A stretch of 32,542 nucleotides of DNA. Origin: JAQWRV01 sp045564915. Its GTDB lineage: Bacteria > Pseudomonadota > Alphaproteobacteria > Rhodospirillales > Rhodospirillaceae. The notes below the pieces were generated by a model. That model worked only from the letters and a program-made list of their open reading frames with translations, was not told where the DNA came from and did no database searches. Below, one piece after another: positions 16,351 to 24,441 of the stretch. The translations under genes were made by a program, and so were the position numbers. The stretch's first letter is position 1. Each line of letters begins with the position of its first letter. The stretch spans positions 1-32,542 of the forward strand of contig JBJLGL010000007.1 in the NCBI GenBank assembly GCA_045564915.1, written 5' to 3'.

Positions 16351-17289
16351 CTAAGTTTTTGTATAAATATATGAACCAGACTCTGACTCTATTCTAGAGA
16401 TGACCCCAGCTTTCCACAAAAAATTTAGATGCGCTAAAGTCTCACTTAAGGCAAAGAAGTACTGCTGATCATCTAATGCACGAGGGAATAAGACTGTATT
16501 TACCTCCGCTGCAGAAGCCCCATGCTCGCATGCCACTTCTGAGGCTAGTAATCGCTCCTGATGGTGCGCAATCAAGAAATCAATTCTTGCGTGCAAACCG
16601 GTAAATGGCAACTTATGCGAGGGTAAGACCAATGTATTTCTTGGAAGTTCTTTAAACCTTACCAAGCTATCTAGAAATTCCCTTAGGGGATTAGCATCAA
16701 GATTAAAAGGCAAAACGCTCACGTTTGGCGAAATCCTAGGTAACACTTGGTCACCCGAAATTAGAACTTTATCTTCAGCGTTATATAGAGCTGCAAGTTC
16801 AGGTGCGTGCCCCTCTCCGATAGTAACTGTCCACTCTTTACTATTCGCAATAATAGAGTCATCCGCTTTAAGCACATTAAGCGATTCTGATATCACATGC
16901 TTACGTCTCCACTGGAATAGCCGTTGCTCATAATCCTTCTGCTGACGTTCAATTGAAACCCCACTACATCGGTAGAAATTCTGCATTAAAGAGTGCAGGG
17001 AATCGCGATCAAGTCCACCCCATCGATGAAAAGCATCCCATTCCTTTTGCGTCGTCCACATAGGAATATTGAAATTATTGATAAGCCAGTCAGCTAGACC
17101 CATGTGGTCAGGGTGATGATGCGTACACACTAATTTCTTTGGCCGATAACGTCGAAAAACACCATTAAATAATTCAACCCAAAGATTCTTGGTATCAATT
17201 GAATTGAACCCTGTATCTACAAGTACCCACCCATCTCCATCATCGAGAACCCATAGATTTATATGGTCAAGTGCAAACGGAAGCGGCAT
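16351..17289 (-). CDS. MBL-fold metallohydrolase, N-terminus displaced by a frameshift
   Basis: A 312-residue reading frame from ATG 17289. The metal site THHHPDHMG is seen (H57, H59, D61, H62), followed by GEGHAPELAALYN, SGDQVLPRISPNVSV and a C-terminal helical segment (ALSETLAHLNFLWKAGVI) typical of this glyoxalase-II-like group. These enzymes hydrolyse thioesters, lactones or phosphodiesters; the substrate is unknown. The expected N-terminus continues upstream in frame (GETIEVIPGVYWIRMPLPF), but no start codon exists before a TAA at 17368-17370. The lead-in LTYPWPPP lies in another frame across a run of nine C. The listed ATG therefore gives a protein lacking the first strand of the fold. 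The gene is either damaged or carries a one-base sequence error. Confidence 0.75.
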   Translation of the reverse strand: MPLPFALDHINLWVLDDGDGWVLVDTGFNSIDTKNLWVELFNGVFRRYRPKKLVCTHHHPDHMGLADWLINNFNIPMWTTQKEWDAFHRWGGLDRDSLHSLMQNFYRCSGVSIERQQKDYEQRLFQWRRKHVISESLNVLKADDSIIANSKEWTVTIGEGHAPELAALYNAEDKVLISGDQVLPRISPNVSVLPFNLDANPLREFLDSLVRFKELPRNTLVLPSHKLPFTGLHARIDFLIAHHQERLLASEVACEHGASAAEVNTVLFPRALDDQQYFFALSETLAHLNFLWKAGVISRIESESGSYIYTKT

Positions 17290-17377
17290 CCGAATCCAAT
17301 ATACTCCCGGAATAACCTCAATAGTCTCACCTAGTGCTGGCGCTTCTGGGGGGGGGCCACGGGTAGGTTAGACCCAC
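17290..17377 (-). other. Displaced N-terminal codons of the MBL gene and a run of nine C
   Basis: The homopolymer is at 17348-17356 (nine G on the + strand, nine C in the gene). With eight C, a GTG at 17377 would open a continuous frame reading MGLTYPWPPPEAPALGE and then the visible upstream codons into MPLPFALDHINL. That agrees with how this family normally starts. With nine C the frame is broken. Alternatives are a true frameshift, slipped-strand switching of expression, or a consensus error at the homopolymer. Confidence 0.55.
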
Positions 17378-17481
17378 ATCTCTTTCATCAATACTATCCT
17401 TAGATTTGATAACGCCCCTCCGTGTACTTGCCTTATTTATTTTACCGATCAATAGTGTATCCGATAGAATCACCGAAAAAC

Positions 17482-18303
17482 CTAATTCTTGAGATACTTT
17501 TCAGCGTCAATAAGATCTGTTACGGCGTGACTCACAGACGGTCCGTCATTACCGGACAAGTATTCTAAAGCCTGATTAGCTGCGTTTGCGGCAGCACCTA
17601 TAACGGCTCCAGGAAATAGCACAATGCTATACCCCTCTTCCTCCAATTCTTGAGGGATCGGACCATCATCATTACTTGAATTGATAAGATTGTATAGTAG
17701 CGGGACCTTGCCTTCAAATTGATTGCAGAGGCGAACTCTGTCCTCTAGCTTATTCAAACCTTCTACAAAAATAATATCAGCCCCCACTTCCGCATAGAGG
17801 CATGCTCGCTCCAATGCCAGTTCTAAGCCTCCACTAAACATTGCATCAGTCCGCGCACTGATTAAAGTCTTTTCGGAAATTCTGCTGTCCAGAGAGGCTT
17901 TAAGTTTACCAACCATAGTTTCGATTGATACAAGCGGTCGTTGGCCGACTTGATCCATAGGCTTAGTATTAATCTGATCCTCAATCTGAATCCCAGAGGC
18001 CCCAGCCCTTTCAAAGGCCCGAATCGTACGGCCAACATTGAATGCGTTACCGTAACCTGAGTCAGCATCAACAAATATATGAATATTGATACGATCACGA
18101 ATCCGATCTAGAGCCACAGCCATCTCCGTCATAGTCAGAAGACCAATATCAGGACGTCCTATTTGACTATAGGCTACAGCTGAACCTGAAAGGAAAACGG
18201 CCTCAAACTTCGCTTTTTCCGCAAGCGCCGCTGTGAGCGCATCATATACTCCGGGCACAACCAGTACATCACCGCTACAAATTCTAGTTCCCAAGTCTTC
18301 CAT
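17482..18303 (-). CDS. PEP mutase / isocitrate lyase superfamily protein
   Basis: A 273-residue TIM-barrel protein. Family marks are VVPGVYDALTAALAEKAKFEAVFLSGSA, the Mg-binding strand VDADSGYGN (D79, D81), GIQIEDQ (E108) and SARTDA. In isocitrate and methylisocitrate lyases the loop after IEDQ carries K-[KR]-C-G-H with the catalytic Cys. Here the loop is INTKPMDQVGQ, with no Cys and no His. It should therefore not be a standard lyase. Possible activities in the superfamily include oxaloacetate decarboxylase, PEP mutase-like C-P chemistry, or an acylpyruvate-type lyase. It starts 6 bases after the ornithine-cyclodeaminase-like gene in the same operon, suggesting it acts on a short acid produced late in a catabolic pathway. 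Confidence 0.8.
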   Translation of the reverse strand: MEDLGTRICSGDVLVVPGVYDALTAALAEKAKFEAVFLSGSAVAYSQIGRPDIGLLTMTEMAVALDRIRDRINIHIFVDADSGYGNAFNVGRTIRAFERAGASGIQIEDQINTKPMDQVGQRPLVSIETMVGKLKASLDSRISEKTLISARTDAMFSGGLELALERACLYAEVGADIIFVEGLNKLEDRVRLCNQFEGKVPLLYNLINSSNDDGPIPQELEEEGYSIVLFPGAVIGAAANAANQALEYLSGNDGPSVSHAVTDLIDAEKYLKN

Positions 18304-18309
18304 TGTGCT

Positions 18310-19302
18310 TTACCAATTCACCTCAATGCCGATATTCATTTCCCTTGCGTTAGTAACAGCAGCCAAGCCAGCAGCAAGGTCCTGCGCGGAAACGCCAAGT
18401 GACTTATAAACAGTAATCTCACCGTCAGATTGTCGCCCCGGCACCACACCACTGATCACAGCACCAATCTCACCAACAATATGATCTTGGGCAACCAAAT
18501 TCGACTCGATTGCATTAAGCAGTTCTCCTGCCTGAGCCAAAGCAGACGGCAAATAGTCAACATAAAACCGACTACGCCTAACGACGTCAGTGTCTGCTTC
18601 TGATGACGCCCGAACAGCTGCACCAACAAGGTTAACGTGCAAACCAGGTTGCAACCAAGCCCCCTTCAGAATAGGTTTTGTAGATGAAGTTACAGTACAA
18701 AGAATATTGGCTTTCTTGACAGCCAATTCGGCATCGCTTTCAACCGAAAATTCAATATCATCGGCAAGAGGATGTTGGAGTGTAAACTGCCGTGCACGCT
18801 CAGTATTACGCCCCCAAATAATTATCTTCTTAAGAGGCCTTACGGCATGAATGGCATGGATATGATGTGCAGCCTCTTCTCCACAACCAAGTAAAACTAG
18901 CGTTTGAGCATCATCATTTGCTAAATATCTAGTTGCTAGCGCTGATGCTGCGGATGTCCGAATAGCCGTTAACTCGGCTCCATCTAGAAGTGCGATTGGT
19001 ATGCCGTCGACAGCATTGAACAATAATACTGCGCCAACGTGGCTTGAGTAGTCGCTACCTAGTTCACGGGGAAACTTGCTAACAATCTTTACGCCAAAAA
19101 CTGCTGGATCAGTTGCACTTCTCTTACCTACATACCCTGGCATGAGACCCATTTTACCAGCAGTATACGGAACTGCCATGAATTGCCTAAGAGGCATTTC
19201 TGTATCACCCTGCGACACCACCCGCATAGCCGGTTCTAGGACATCGATACATTGCGCATGACTGAGACTTCTAGCCACTACCGAGCGGTTCATAACTAAC
19301 AT
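18310..19302 (-). CDS. Ornithine cyclodeaminase / mu-crystallin family protein
   Basis: A 330-residue protein of the OCD/mu-crystallin family. It has an N-terminal substrate-binding domain with MPGYVG and VFGVKIVSKFP (the lysine that contacts the substrate carboxylate), then the family signature ELTAIRTSAASALATRYLA, and a Rossmann domain starting LVLLGCGEEAAHHIHAI (GxGxx variant GCGEEA). Later it has LKGAWLQPGLHVNLVGA and GEIGAVISG. Members include ornithine cyclodeaminase, ketimine and imine reductases, and alanine dehydrogenase, all using NAD(P). The sequence does not choose among them. The gene is in a tight series with the cupin upstream (8 bases) and the PEP-mutase-like gene downstream. 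ATG 19302 is used; an alternative ATG three codons later is possible. Confidence 0.85.
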   Translation of the reverse strand: MLVMNRSVVARSLSHAQCIDVLEPAMRVVSQGDTEMPLRQFMAVPYTAGKMGLMPGYVGKRSATDPAVFGVKIVSKFPRELGSDYSSHVGAVLLFNAVDGIPIALLDGAELTAIRTSAASALATRYLANDDAQTLVLLGCGEEAAHHIHAIHAVRPLKKIIIWGRNTERARQFTLQHPLADDIEFSVESDAELAVKKANILCTVTSSTKPILKGAWLQPGLHVNLVGAAVRASSEADTDVVRRSRFYVDYLPSALAQAGELLNAIESNLVAQDHIVGEIGAVISGVVPGRQSDGEITVYKSLGVSAQDLAAGLAAVTNAREMNIGIEVNW

Positions 19303-19310
19303 GAGGAAAT

Positions 19311-19817
19311 CTATTTCCCTTTTACGGACCGTGGCGGCATAAATTTCATATATTCCATAATGTCGCCAACGTTATCAGGTCTAGGAAATTTATCTGGCAT
19401 TTCTTCGCCAGGCTTGCGCGGCTGTCCGATTGCCCGGAACCAATGCTCTAAGGCTGGCGGAAAGAATACCCAGAACAGCTTCATATCAACGTCGCCTGTA
19501 TTCGTTATTAAGTGCCGAGCATATCTACCAAATAACACGGTAGTTCCGGGGACAAGATCATATTTCGAATCCTCAATTTCACAGCGACCAATACCCTCGT
19601 AAAAAAAGAGAAGTTCATGATTCTGCTTGTGCCCATGCTCACGAACGCTACAACCCGGAGGCAGCACCTGAATACCAGATGAGAAACTATCGTAGGGTGT
19701 ATTTCCTGGTGTTAAATTTACATCAACATAGCCACGCGAGGGCTCTGGCTGCCAAATAGATTCTCCTTCATCGGGCCCGATAACAGCCCACCATGGTTTC
19801 CAGAAATCGTCCGACAT
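19311..19817 (-). CDS. Single-domain cupin protein
   Basis: A 168-residue cupin. Motif 1 is seen in PPGCSVREHGHKQNHELLFFYEG (HxH and a downstream E as metal ligands) and motif 2 in LVPGTTVLFGRYARHLITNTG, whose histidine completes the site. A C-terminal tail rich in Pro and charged residues follows (RKPGEEMPDKFPRPDN). Start choice: the frame is open 58 codons further upstream, but that stretch lies inside the alpha/beta hydrolase gene and looks like a shadow. ATG 19817 follows TAGGA at a suitable distance and begins 7 bases after the hydrolase stop. Cupins in catabolic operons are often dioxygenases or isomerases, but the reaction cannot be told here. Confidence 0.78.
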   Translation of the reverse strand: MSDDFWKPWWAVIGPDEGESIWQPEPSRGYVDVNLTPGNTPYDSFSSGIQVLPPGCSVREHGHKQNHELLFFYEGIGRCEIEDSKYDLVPGTTVLFGRYARHLITNTGDVDMKLFWVFFPPALEHWFRAIGQPRKPGEEMPDKFPRPDNVGDIMEYMKFMPPRSVKGK

Positions 19818-19824
19818 TATATTC

Positions 19825-20619
19825 CTATCCCGCCACATTAAGAAAATTAAAAAGTGCTTGATTATATTCGCGCGGCTTAACTTGTGGCAAAAAGTGTCCG
19901 CCGAAAGGAAAAATAACTTTCTCCGCTCCCACAATTTCATCTGCCAGTTCATCAAAAAAGGATTTTGGGGTAATTTGGTCATCTGCAGCACCTATGACCA
20001 ACGTTGGAAGAGAAATAGAAGATATCTGTGATCTCAAATCATGCGAAAGCACAGCATTAATTCTAGATGACTCAATCTTTATACCAGGAAAAGTAGCAAG
20101 GCGTTCTTCTCTAGAGCCTGACAATATCTCTGGCTTTTCAGATAGTATCTGTGATGGATATGCTCGCATAATACCATCAATCAGGTATGCATCAGGGCCA
20201 GAATCCTGAAGTATACGTAGACGCAATCTGAATAGCTCTTGGAAATATGGGCTAGGTCCGGGCCAACTAGCACTTAAGACAATTCGGTTCACGCGCTCAG
20301 TATGTTTAAGAGCAAGAAACTGGGCAATCGCACCTCCCGTTGAATGGCCTAAAACTGTAACAGTTGGTATAGATAATGCATCCAAGAGACGGATGACATC
20401 TTCAGACATCTGTGCCACAGAATATTTAATATTTGACTTCGTACTCGCACCAGTACCTCGGTGATCATGAGTTATGACCTGAAAGTGCTCTGAGAATGCC
20501 GATACTTGATGAGACCAAAACGCAGCACGGCCGCCAAGTCCTGAAACCATCAAAAGGGGATCCCCTTCTCCGGTCACATCAACGTTTAGCTCAGCGTCGC
20601 CTATCGAAATCATACCCAT
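19825..20619 (-). CDS. Alpha/beta hydrolase
   Basis: A 264-residue alpha/beta-hydrolase. The oxyanion region is LLMVSGLGG, the strand 4 end is THDHRGTGAS, and the nucleophile elbow is G91-H-S93-T-G. The acid is D214 in GAADDQITP and the base H242 in FGGHFLPQ. This triad and size match the RutD/PcaD/MhpC-like hydrolases that open enol-lactones, cleave C-C bonds of ring-fission products, or hydrolyse esters. The substrate is unknown. It is the first gene of the reverse operon, divergent from the LysR regulator, so it is the most likely direct target of that regulator. A short AGGTGA element precedes the ATG at 20619. Confidence 0.87.
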   Translation of the reverse strand: MGMISIGDAELNVDVTGEGDPLLMVSGLGGRAAFWSHQVSAFSEHFQVITHDHRGTGASTKSNIKYSVAQMSEDVIRLLDALSIPTVTVLGHSTGGAIAQFLALKHTERVNRIVLSASWPGPSPYFQELFRLRLRILQDSGPDAYLIDGIMRAYPSQILSEKPEILSGSREERLATFPGIKIESSRINAVLSHDLRSQISSISLPTLVIGAADDQITPKSFFDELADEIVGAEKVIFPFGGHFLPQVKPREYNQALFNFLNVAG

Positions 20620-20701
20620 CTTTTCACCTACTCACGTGACGCAAAAGCAATAGCATTTTCGCTATACAAAAGACTTGGCGCAATTCATTGGGCCAAACAT
20701 T

Positions 20702-20720
20702 GTATAAAATTTATTTATAC
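20702..20720. promoter_or_regulatory. Inverted repeat GTATAAA-ATTTA-TTTATAC, candidate LysR binding site
   Basis: Perfect 7-base arms with a 5-base spacer lie in the 174-base divergent gap between the alpha/beta hydrolase operon and the LysR gene, 83 bases from the hydrolase ATG and 74 from the LysR ATG. It contains T-N11-A, the core of LysR-type sites. A second palindrome TATACGTATA (20716-20725) overlaps its right arm. The location and symmetry fit an autoregulatory and activating operator. Confidence 0.5.
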
Positions 20721-20793
20721 GTATATAGTAAAATATGTTCTATAGGCATGGTTCGAGCCGCCTATATTAATGAATTAGGAACTCTAGGATTCC

Positions 20794-21696
20794 ATGGAAC
20801 TCAAACAATTGCGCCATTTTACTGCTACCGTTGAAGCTGGTAGCCTATCGCGTGCGACCAAAGTTCTGAATATCACCCAACCAGCTCTTACACGCAGTAT
20901 TAAGAATCTTGAGGGTCAACTTCAAGCGATCTTGCTAGAACGAAAAACGCGCGGCGTCCTGCCAACAGAAGCAGGAACACAGCTTTACCAGCGAGCAAAG
21001 ATGATTCTGAATGAAGCAAGCCGTGCCGCAGAGGATGTTGGTACTACCGCGCGTGGTGAAGCGGGTTCAATTTGTATAGGTGTAGCAGCTATGTGGGCAG
21101 GAGAACCAATGGCAACAGTTCTTGCAGCCATGGCTGAACAGGTTCCTGACCTTAAGGTCAATGTTGTGGAGGGCGGCTTTGAAGAGCTTATAACCGATTT
21201 AAGAAATTCTAAAGTTGAGGCAATTCTTTCGGGTTATCCAATAGGCGTAGCAGATAACTCTCTGGTTTTTGAGCCTCTTATTAATATTAAATCACACTTC
21301 GTAGTGTGTTCTAAACACCCCCTTGCCCGTCAAGCCCACGTTCCTATATCCGAACTCAGAAAATATAGATTAGCTATAGTCGGCCGCAAACACGTTTCTA
21401 TGTTAATAGATAATCTATTCGAATCTGAAAACCTAGGTGTCCAAGTCCCCGACATCGAAACCAATTCACTATCCCTTTTGCGCACCCTAGTACTGTCCCA
21501 TAATTATGTTAGCGTGCTGCCTGAACGCCTCCTGGAAGAAGATTATGAGCGGCACACAGTGGTACGACTACCCGTACCCGGCACCCCCTTCAAAAGACTC
21601 TCAGGTTTAGTTATGCGCCATTCAGAATCACGCCGTCCAGGCATTAACCATTTTATTGGCGCTATCCGCAAAACGCTGGCTAATGAGCCCCACTAA
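20794..21696 (+). CDS. LysR-type transcriptional regulator
   Basis: A 300-residue LysR regulator. The N-terminal winged helix-turn-helix (about 1-60) reads MELKQLRHFTATVEAGSLSR followed by the recognition segment NITQPALTRSIKNLEGQL. A linker helix (about 60-90) and the two-lobe effector domain follow, with GSICIGVAAMWAGEPMATVLAAM, EAILSGYP, FVVCSKHPLA and SHNYVSVLPERLLEED. These regulators bind a pathway metabolite and usually control the divergent operon and themselves. Here the divergent neighbour is the alpha/beta hydrolase operon, and the transporter gene begins 3 bases after this stop. The inducer is probably the substrate or an intermediate of that pathway; its identity is unknown. Confidence 0.92.
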   Translation: MELKQLRHFTATVEAGSLSRATKVLNITQPALTRSIKNLEGQLQAILLERKTRGVLPTEAGTQLYQRAKMILNEASRAAEDVGTTARGEAGSICIGVAAMWAGEPMATVLAAMAEQVPDLKVNVVEGGFEELITDLRNSKVEAILSGYPIGVADNSLVFEPLINIKSHFVVCSKHPLARQAHVPISELRKYRLAIVGRKHVSMLIDNLFESENLGVQVPDIETNSLSLLRTLVLSHNYVSVLPERLLEEDYERHTVVRLPVPGTPFKRLSGLVMRHSESRRPGINHFIGAIRKTLANEPH

Positions 21697-21699
21697 TTC

Positions 21700-23088
21700 A
21701 TGACCAAACAAAGCCAGCTCAACCCAAAATTTAAACTCCGACAGCCCCACGACTTATTCGAATTTCGGTCGAATGGATATGCTTGGTTCGTCGTTTTATT
21801 GCTTTGTATCGCATCAGTCATATCTTTCATTGATCGACAGATCATTAATTTACTTGTTGACCCAATCCGAGCAGATCTAGGAATTTCGGATACCCAGATT
21901 AGTTTACTACAAGGGTTTGCCTTTGCATTGTTTTATGGTGCTGTTGCGATTCCTCTTGGACGTCTCGTAGATTCCAATAACCGCAAGAGAATCATAGTCA
22001 TTGGAATGGTTCTCTGGTCTATCGCAACAGCATTGTGCGGGATCACAAGAGTTTTCTGGCAACTTTTTGTTGCCCGTATGTTTGTAGGTATAGGTGAAGC
22101 AACATTATCACCTGCAACGTTTTCAATTCTCGCGGACTATTTTCCACGGAAAACTCTAACCCGCGCATTGAGTGTAATAACTGGCTCAGGATTCCTGGGT
22201 TCAGGCTTGGCACTTGTGATAGGCGGACTAGTGTTCCAAAAAATGTTAGATATTGGTCCTGTCGAGTTAGGGATTTTCGGTCTGGTAAGACCGTGGCAAA
22301 TGGCTTTTTTAGCTGTTTCCGTGCCAGGGCTATTATTTGTAATAATTATCTGGCTTGCTCTAAGAGAGCCCCCACGCATCAGCTCTTCAACAGAAGATAT
22401 CACTACAGTACCCTCATGGCGGGAAGCATGGCGCTATCTAATAAATCAGCGTGACGTTCTTTGGCCAGTAGTGTTTGGGTTCACGTTCCTCGCGACCATG
22501 ATGTTTTCTCTCGGGGCTTGGGTACCAACATTCTTTATCCGAACATATAGTATGACAGCGAGTGAGATAGGGGGAATATTTGGTCTTTACTTCATGATTC
22601 TTGGATCTGCTGGTGTCGTTTCAGGAGGTCTCCTATCAGATTGGCTAAAGTCTATAGGCTATGATGATTCAAATATGCGAGCTGGACTAATTGCAGCCAT
22701 CGCGACTCTACCTTTTCTATTATCCTTTCCGCTAGTGAGTAACCAGGTTCTGTCTCTTGTCCTACTCGCTCCGGTTATCTTCCTTGGTACCATGCCATTT
22801 GGAGCCGGGCCATCAGCTCTGCCACTTATCGTTCCTAACCGATTGCGAGGCCAAGTTGTTGCGCTATACCTGCTAATTGGCAATCTCATTGGCCAGGGTG
22901 GTGGTCCATGGTTCGTAGCTATATTTACTGACTACATATTACAGGATTCATCACTGATTCGTTACTCGATCAGTTTCGTTTGCACCACCATTCTGATAAT
23001 AGGTATAGTAACAATATATTTTGGAATGAAGCCTTACGCACAGCACGTTAGATCAATGGAGAAGCAATTCCTAAGCCAAAAGAAATGA
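21700..23088 (+). CDS. MFS transporter (spinster-like)
   Basis: A 462-residue, 12-helix MFS protein. A cytoplasmic N-tail of about 25 residues precedes helix 1 (VISFIDRQIINLLVDPIRADLGISDTQ), a phrase typical of the spinster-like group. Further marks are SLLQGFAFALFYGAVAIPLGRLVDSNNRKR (motif A variant), ARMFVGIGEATLSPATFSILADYFP, and GPSALPLIVPNRLRGQVVALYLL in the second half. Spinster-type bacterial proteins are linked to uptake of organic substrates in catabolic clusters. It starts only 3 bases after the LysR gene, so it is almost surely co-transcribed with it and imports the regulon's substrate or exports a product; that is inference. Confidence 0.9.
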   Translation: MTKQSQLNPKFKLRQPHDLFEFRSNGYAWFVVLLLCIASVISFIDRQIINLLVDPIRADLGISDTQISLLQGFAFALFYGAVAIPLGRLVDSNNRKRIIVIGMVLWSIATALCGITRVFWQLFVARMFVGIGEATLSPATFSILADYFPRKTLTRALSVITGSGFLGSGLALVIGGLVFQKMLDIGPVELGIFGLVRPWQMAFLAVSVPGLLFVIIIWLALREPPRISSSTEDITTVPSWREAWRYLINQRDVLWPVVFGFTFLATMMFSLGAWVPTFFIRTYSMTASEIGGIFGLYFMILGSAGVVSGGLLSDWLKSIGYDDSNMRAGLIAAIATLPFLLSFPLVSNQVLSLVLLAPVIFLGTMPFGAGPSALPLIVPNRLRGQVVALYLLIGNLIGQGGGPWFVAIFTDYILQDSSLIRYSISFVCTTILIIGIVTIYFGMKPYAQHVRSMEKQFLSQKK

Positions 23089-23220
23089 TGTTTGATTAGA
23101 AACCATAGACAGAGACTTTGGCTAGAGATATTAGTTATTATTCGCTCGATTGTTTCTGAAAAGATAAGCTCTAGGGCAGCACAATCTCAATAGTAATTAT
23201 ACAAAGCCCAAAGGATTGAA

Positions 23221-24150
23221 ATGACTTTGAATAAGGAGCCCATTCGTCCTATCTCAGATAATGATAGAGAGACTTATGCCCGCGATGGAGTTGTCTGCCT
23301 AAGAGAGGTTTTCGACGCGGAATGGATTGAAAGTCTACTTCCGACAGCACGACGCATTTCAATAGACAAAGAAGATTTTGGCCTTCTCCCATCCTGCCCA
23401 GGTCGATACATGTCTAGAGTTATTCCTGAGTTTCGTAACTTTATCTTTAATTCGCCATTAGGACAGGCTGCAGCACAAACAATTGGTGCAACAACCGCAC
23501 GCTTTTTCTTTGAAGAATTATTCTCTAAGCCACCAAACTCTAAGTCAGAAACTATTTGGCATTGCGACCGCATGGGATGGCCTGTTCGAGGAGTTATGGT
23601 GCCGTCAATCTGGATTCCTCTAACTCCGGTTGAACCAGAAAACTCTCTTGAGGTTTTAGCCGGCTCTCAAACTCAAGATGTTCCTTATTGGCTATTCTCA
23701 CCCAACGCACGGCAAATGATCAAACCTGAAGGTAGAACTACGCACCCTGAGGAAGCGAAGCTTAGAGCTGAACCTAAAAATCGTTTTCTAAATTGGAAGA
23801 TGGAGCCTGGTGACATGCTGGTTTTGCATCCCTGGGTTCTCCACTATTCTTCCGGCAACTCCTCAGCTGCATGGAGAATTGCACTCTCGACACGCATTTT
23901 TGGAGATGACATTCGATGGGAAGCCCGGCCCGATTGTCTTAACATAGCTGGCGTTTCATTTGATGAGATGGTCCCTGGAGAACCGCCCCAGGGACCAGTG
24001 TTTCCTATGCTATGGTCTGAGAATGGTCAGCTCTGTACGCAAGAAGGCTACCCCACTGGCTTTGCTACAACGTGGCATAAACAAAGGCGGGATACCGTCA
24101 ATGAAGATGCCTTATTCACTAAAATGGCGAAGCAACAACAAAAATCATAA
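23221..24150 (+). CDS. Phytanoyl-CoA dioxygenase (PhyH) family protein
   Basis: A 309-residue Fe(II)/2-oxoglutarate oxygenase of the PhyH type. The iron triad is H114 and D116 in WHCDR and H208 in WVLHYSSGN, with R219 (SAAWRIALSTR) as the 2-oxoglutarate anchor 11 residues later. The N-terminal part YARDGVVCLREVFDAEWIESLLPTA is the usual start of the fold, and IPLTPVEPENSLEVLAGSQ follows the HxD motif. Such enzymes hydroxylate or demethylate many small molecules. All active-site residues appear intact. AAAGGA precedes the ATG at 5 bases. The gene lies 132 bases after the transporter on the same strand and may be part of the same regulon, though that gap could hold its own promoter. Confidence 0.87.
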   Translation: MTLNKEPIRPISDNDRETYARDGVVCLREVFDAEWIESLLPTARRISIDKEDFGLLPSCPGRYMSRVIPEFRNFIFNSPLGQAAAQTIGATTARFFFEELFSKPPNSKSETIWHCDRMGWPVRGVMVPSIWIPLTPVEPENSLEVLAGSQTQDVPYWLFSPNARQMIKPEGRTTHPEEAKLRAEPKNRFLNWKMEPGDMLVLHPWVLHYSSGNSSAAWRIALSTRIFGDDIRWEARPDCLNIAGVSFDEMVPGEPPQGPVFPMLWSENGQLCTQEGYPTGFATTWHKQRRDTVNEDALFTKMAKQQQKS

Positions 24151-24182
24151 ATCTTCGCTGCCCAACGTATACTCAATCTTAT

Positions 24183-24195
24183 GGGCTACCAGCCC
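24183..24195 (+). terminator. Weak stem-loop after the PhyH gene
   Basis: GGGCT-ACC-AGCCC forms a 5-base-pair stem with a 3-base loop, 33 bases after the PhyH stop. No run of T follows, so terminator function is doubtful. Confidence 0.2.
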
Positions 24196-24392
24196 TGTTC
24201 TAGCGTTGACCTAAATAGCACTGGGGCAGAATGTAAGGTTTACCCTTTTGGGGAAATGCTATAACCGGCAGCTTGGGCCAGACCTGCTGCGAATGCACTC
24301 ACAATCACTATTACAAATCTTAAAAGTGTAATCGATGAACCTTGTTCTCAGAGACTAAGGTTTAGTAATATGTTACCTGCATCAGATAATAT

Positions 24393-24418
24393 TCTTGGAT
24401 TATTCTTTTAATCCAGGA
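24393..24418 (+). promoter_or_regulatory. Leader hairpin ahead of the TolC-like gene
   Basis: TCTTGGATTA, a loop of six bases (TTCTTT), then TAATCCAGGA pair over ten positions with one G-U. It ends 23 bases before the GTG start. It may be a terminator of upstream transcription or an mRNA leader element; no T run follows. Confidence 0.3.
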
Positions 24419-24441
24419 TTCACTGGACAAACAGACTAGTC

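Noticed and set aside
19818..19991. A longer N-terminus for the cupin gene starting at 19991
   Set aside because: The extra 58 codons lie inside the alpha/beta hydrolase gene in another frame, whereas ATG 19817 has a ribosome binding site and fits the cupin fold.
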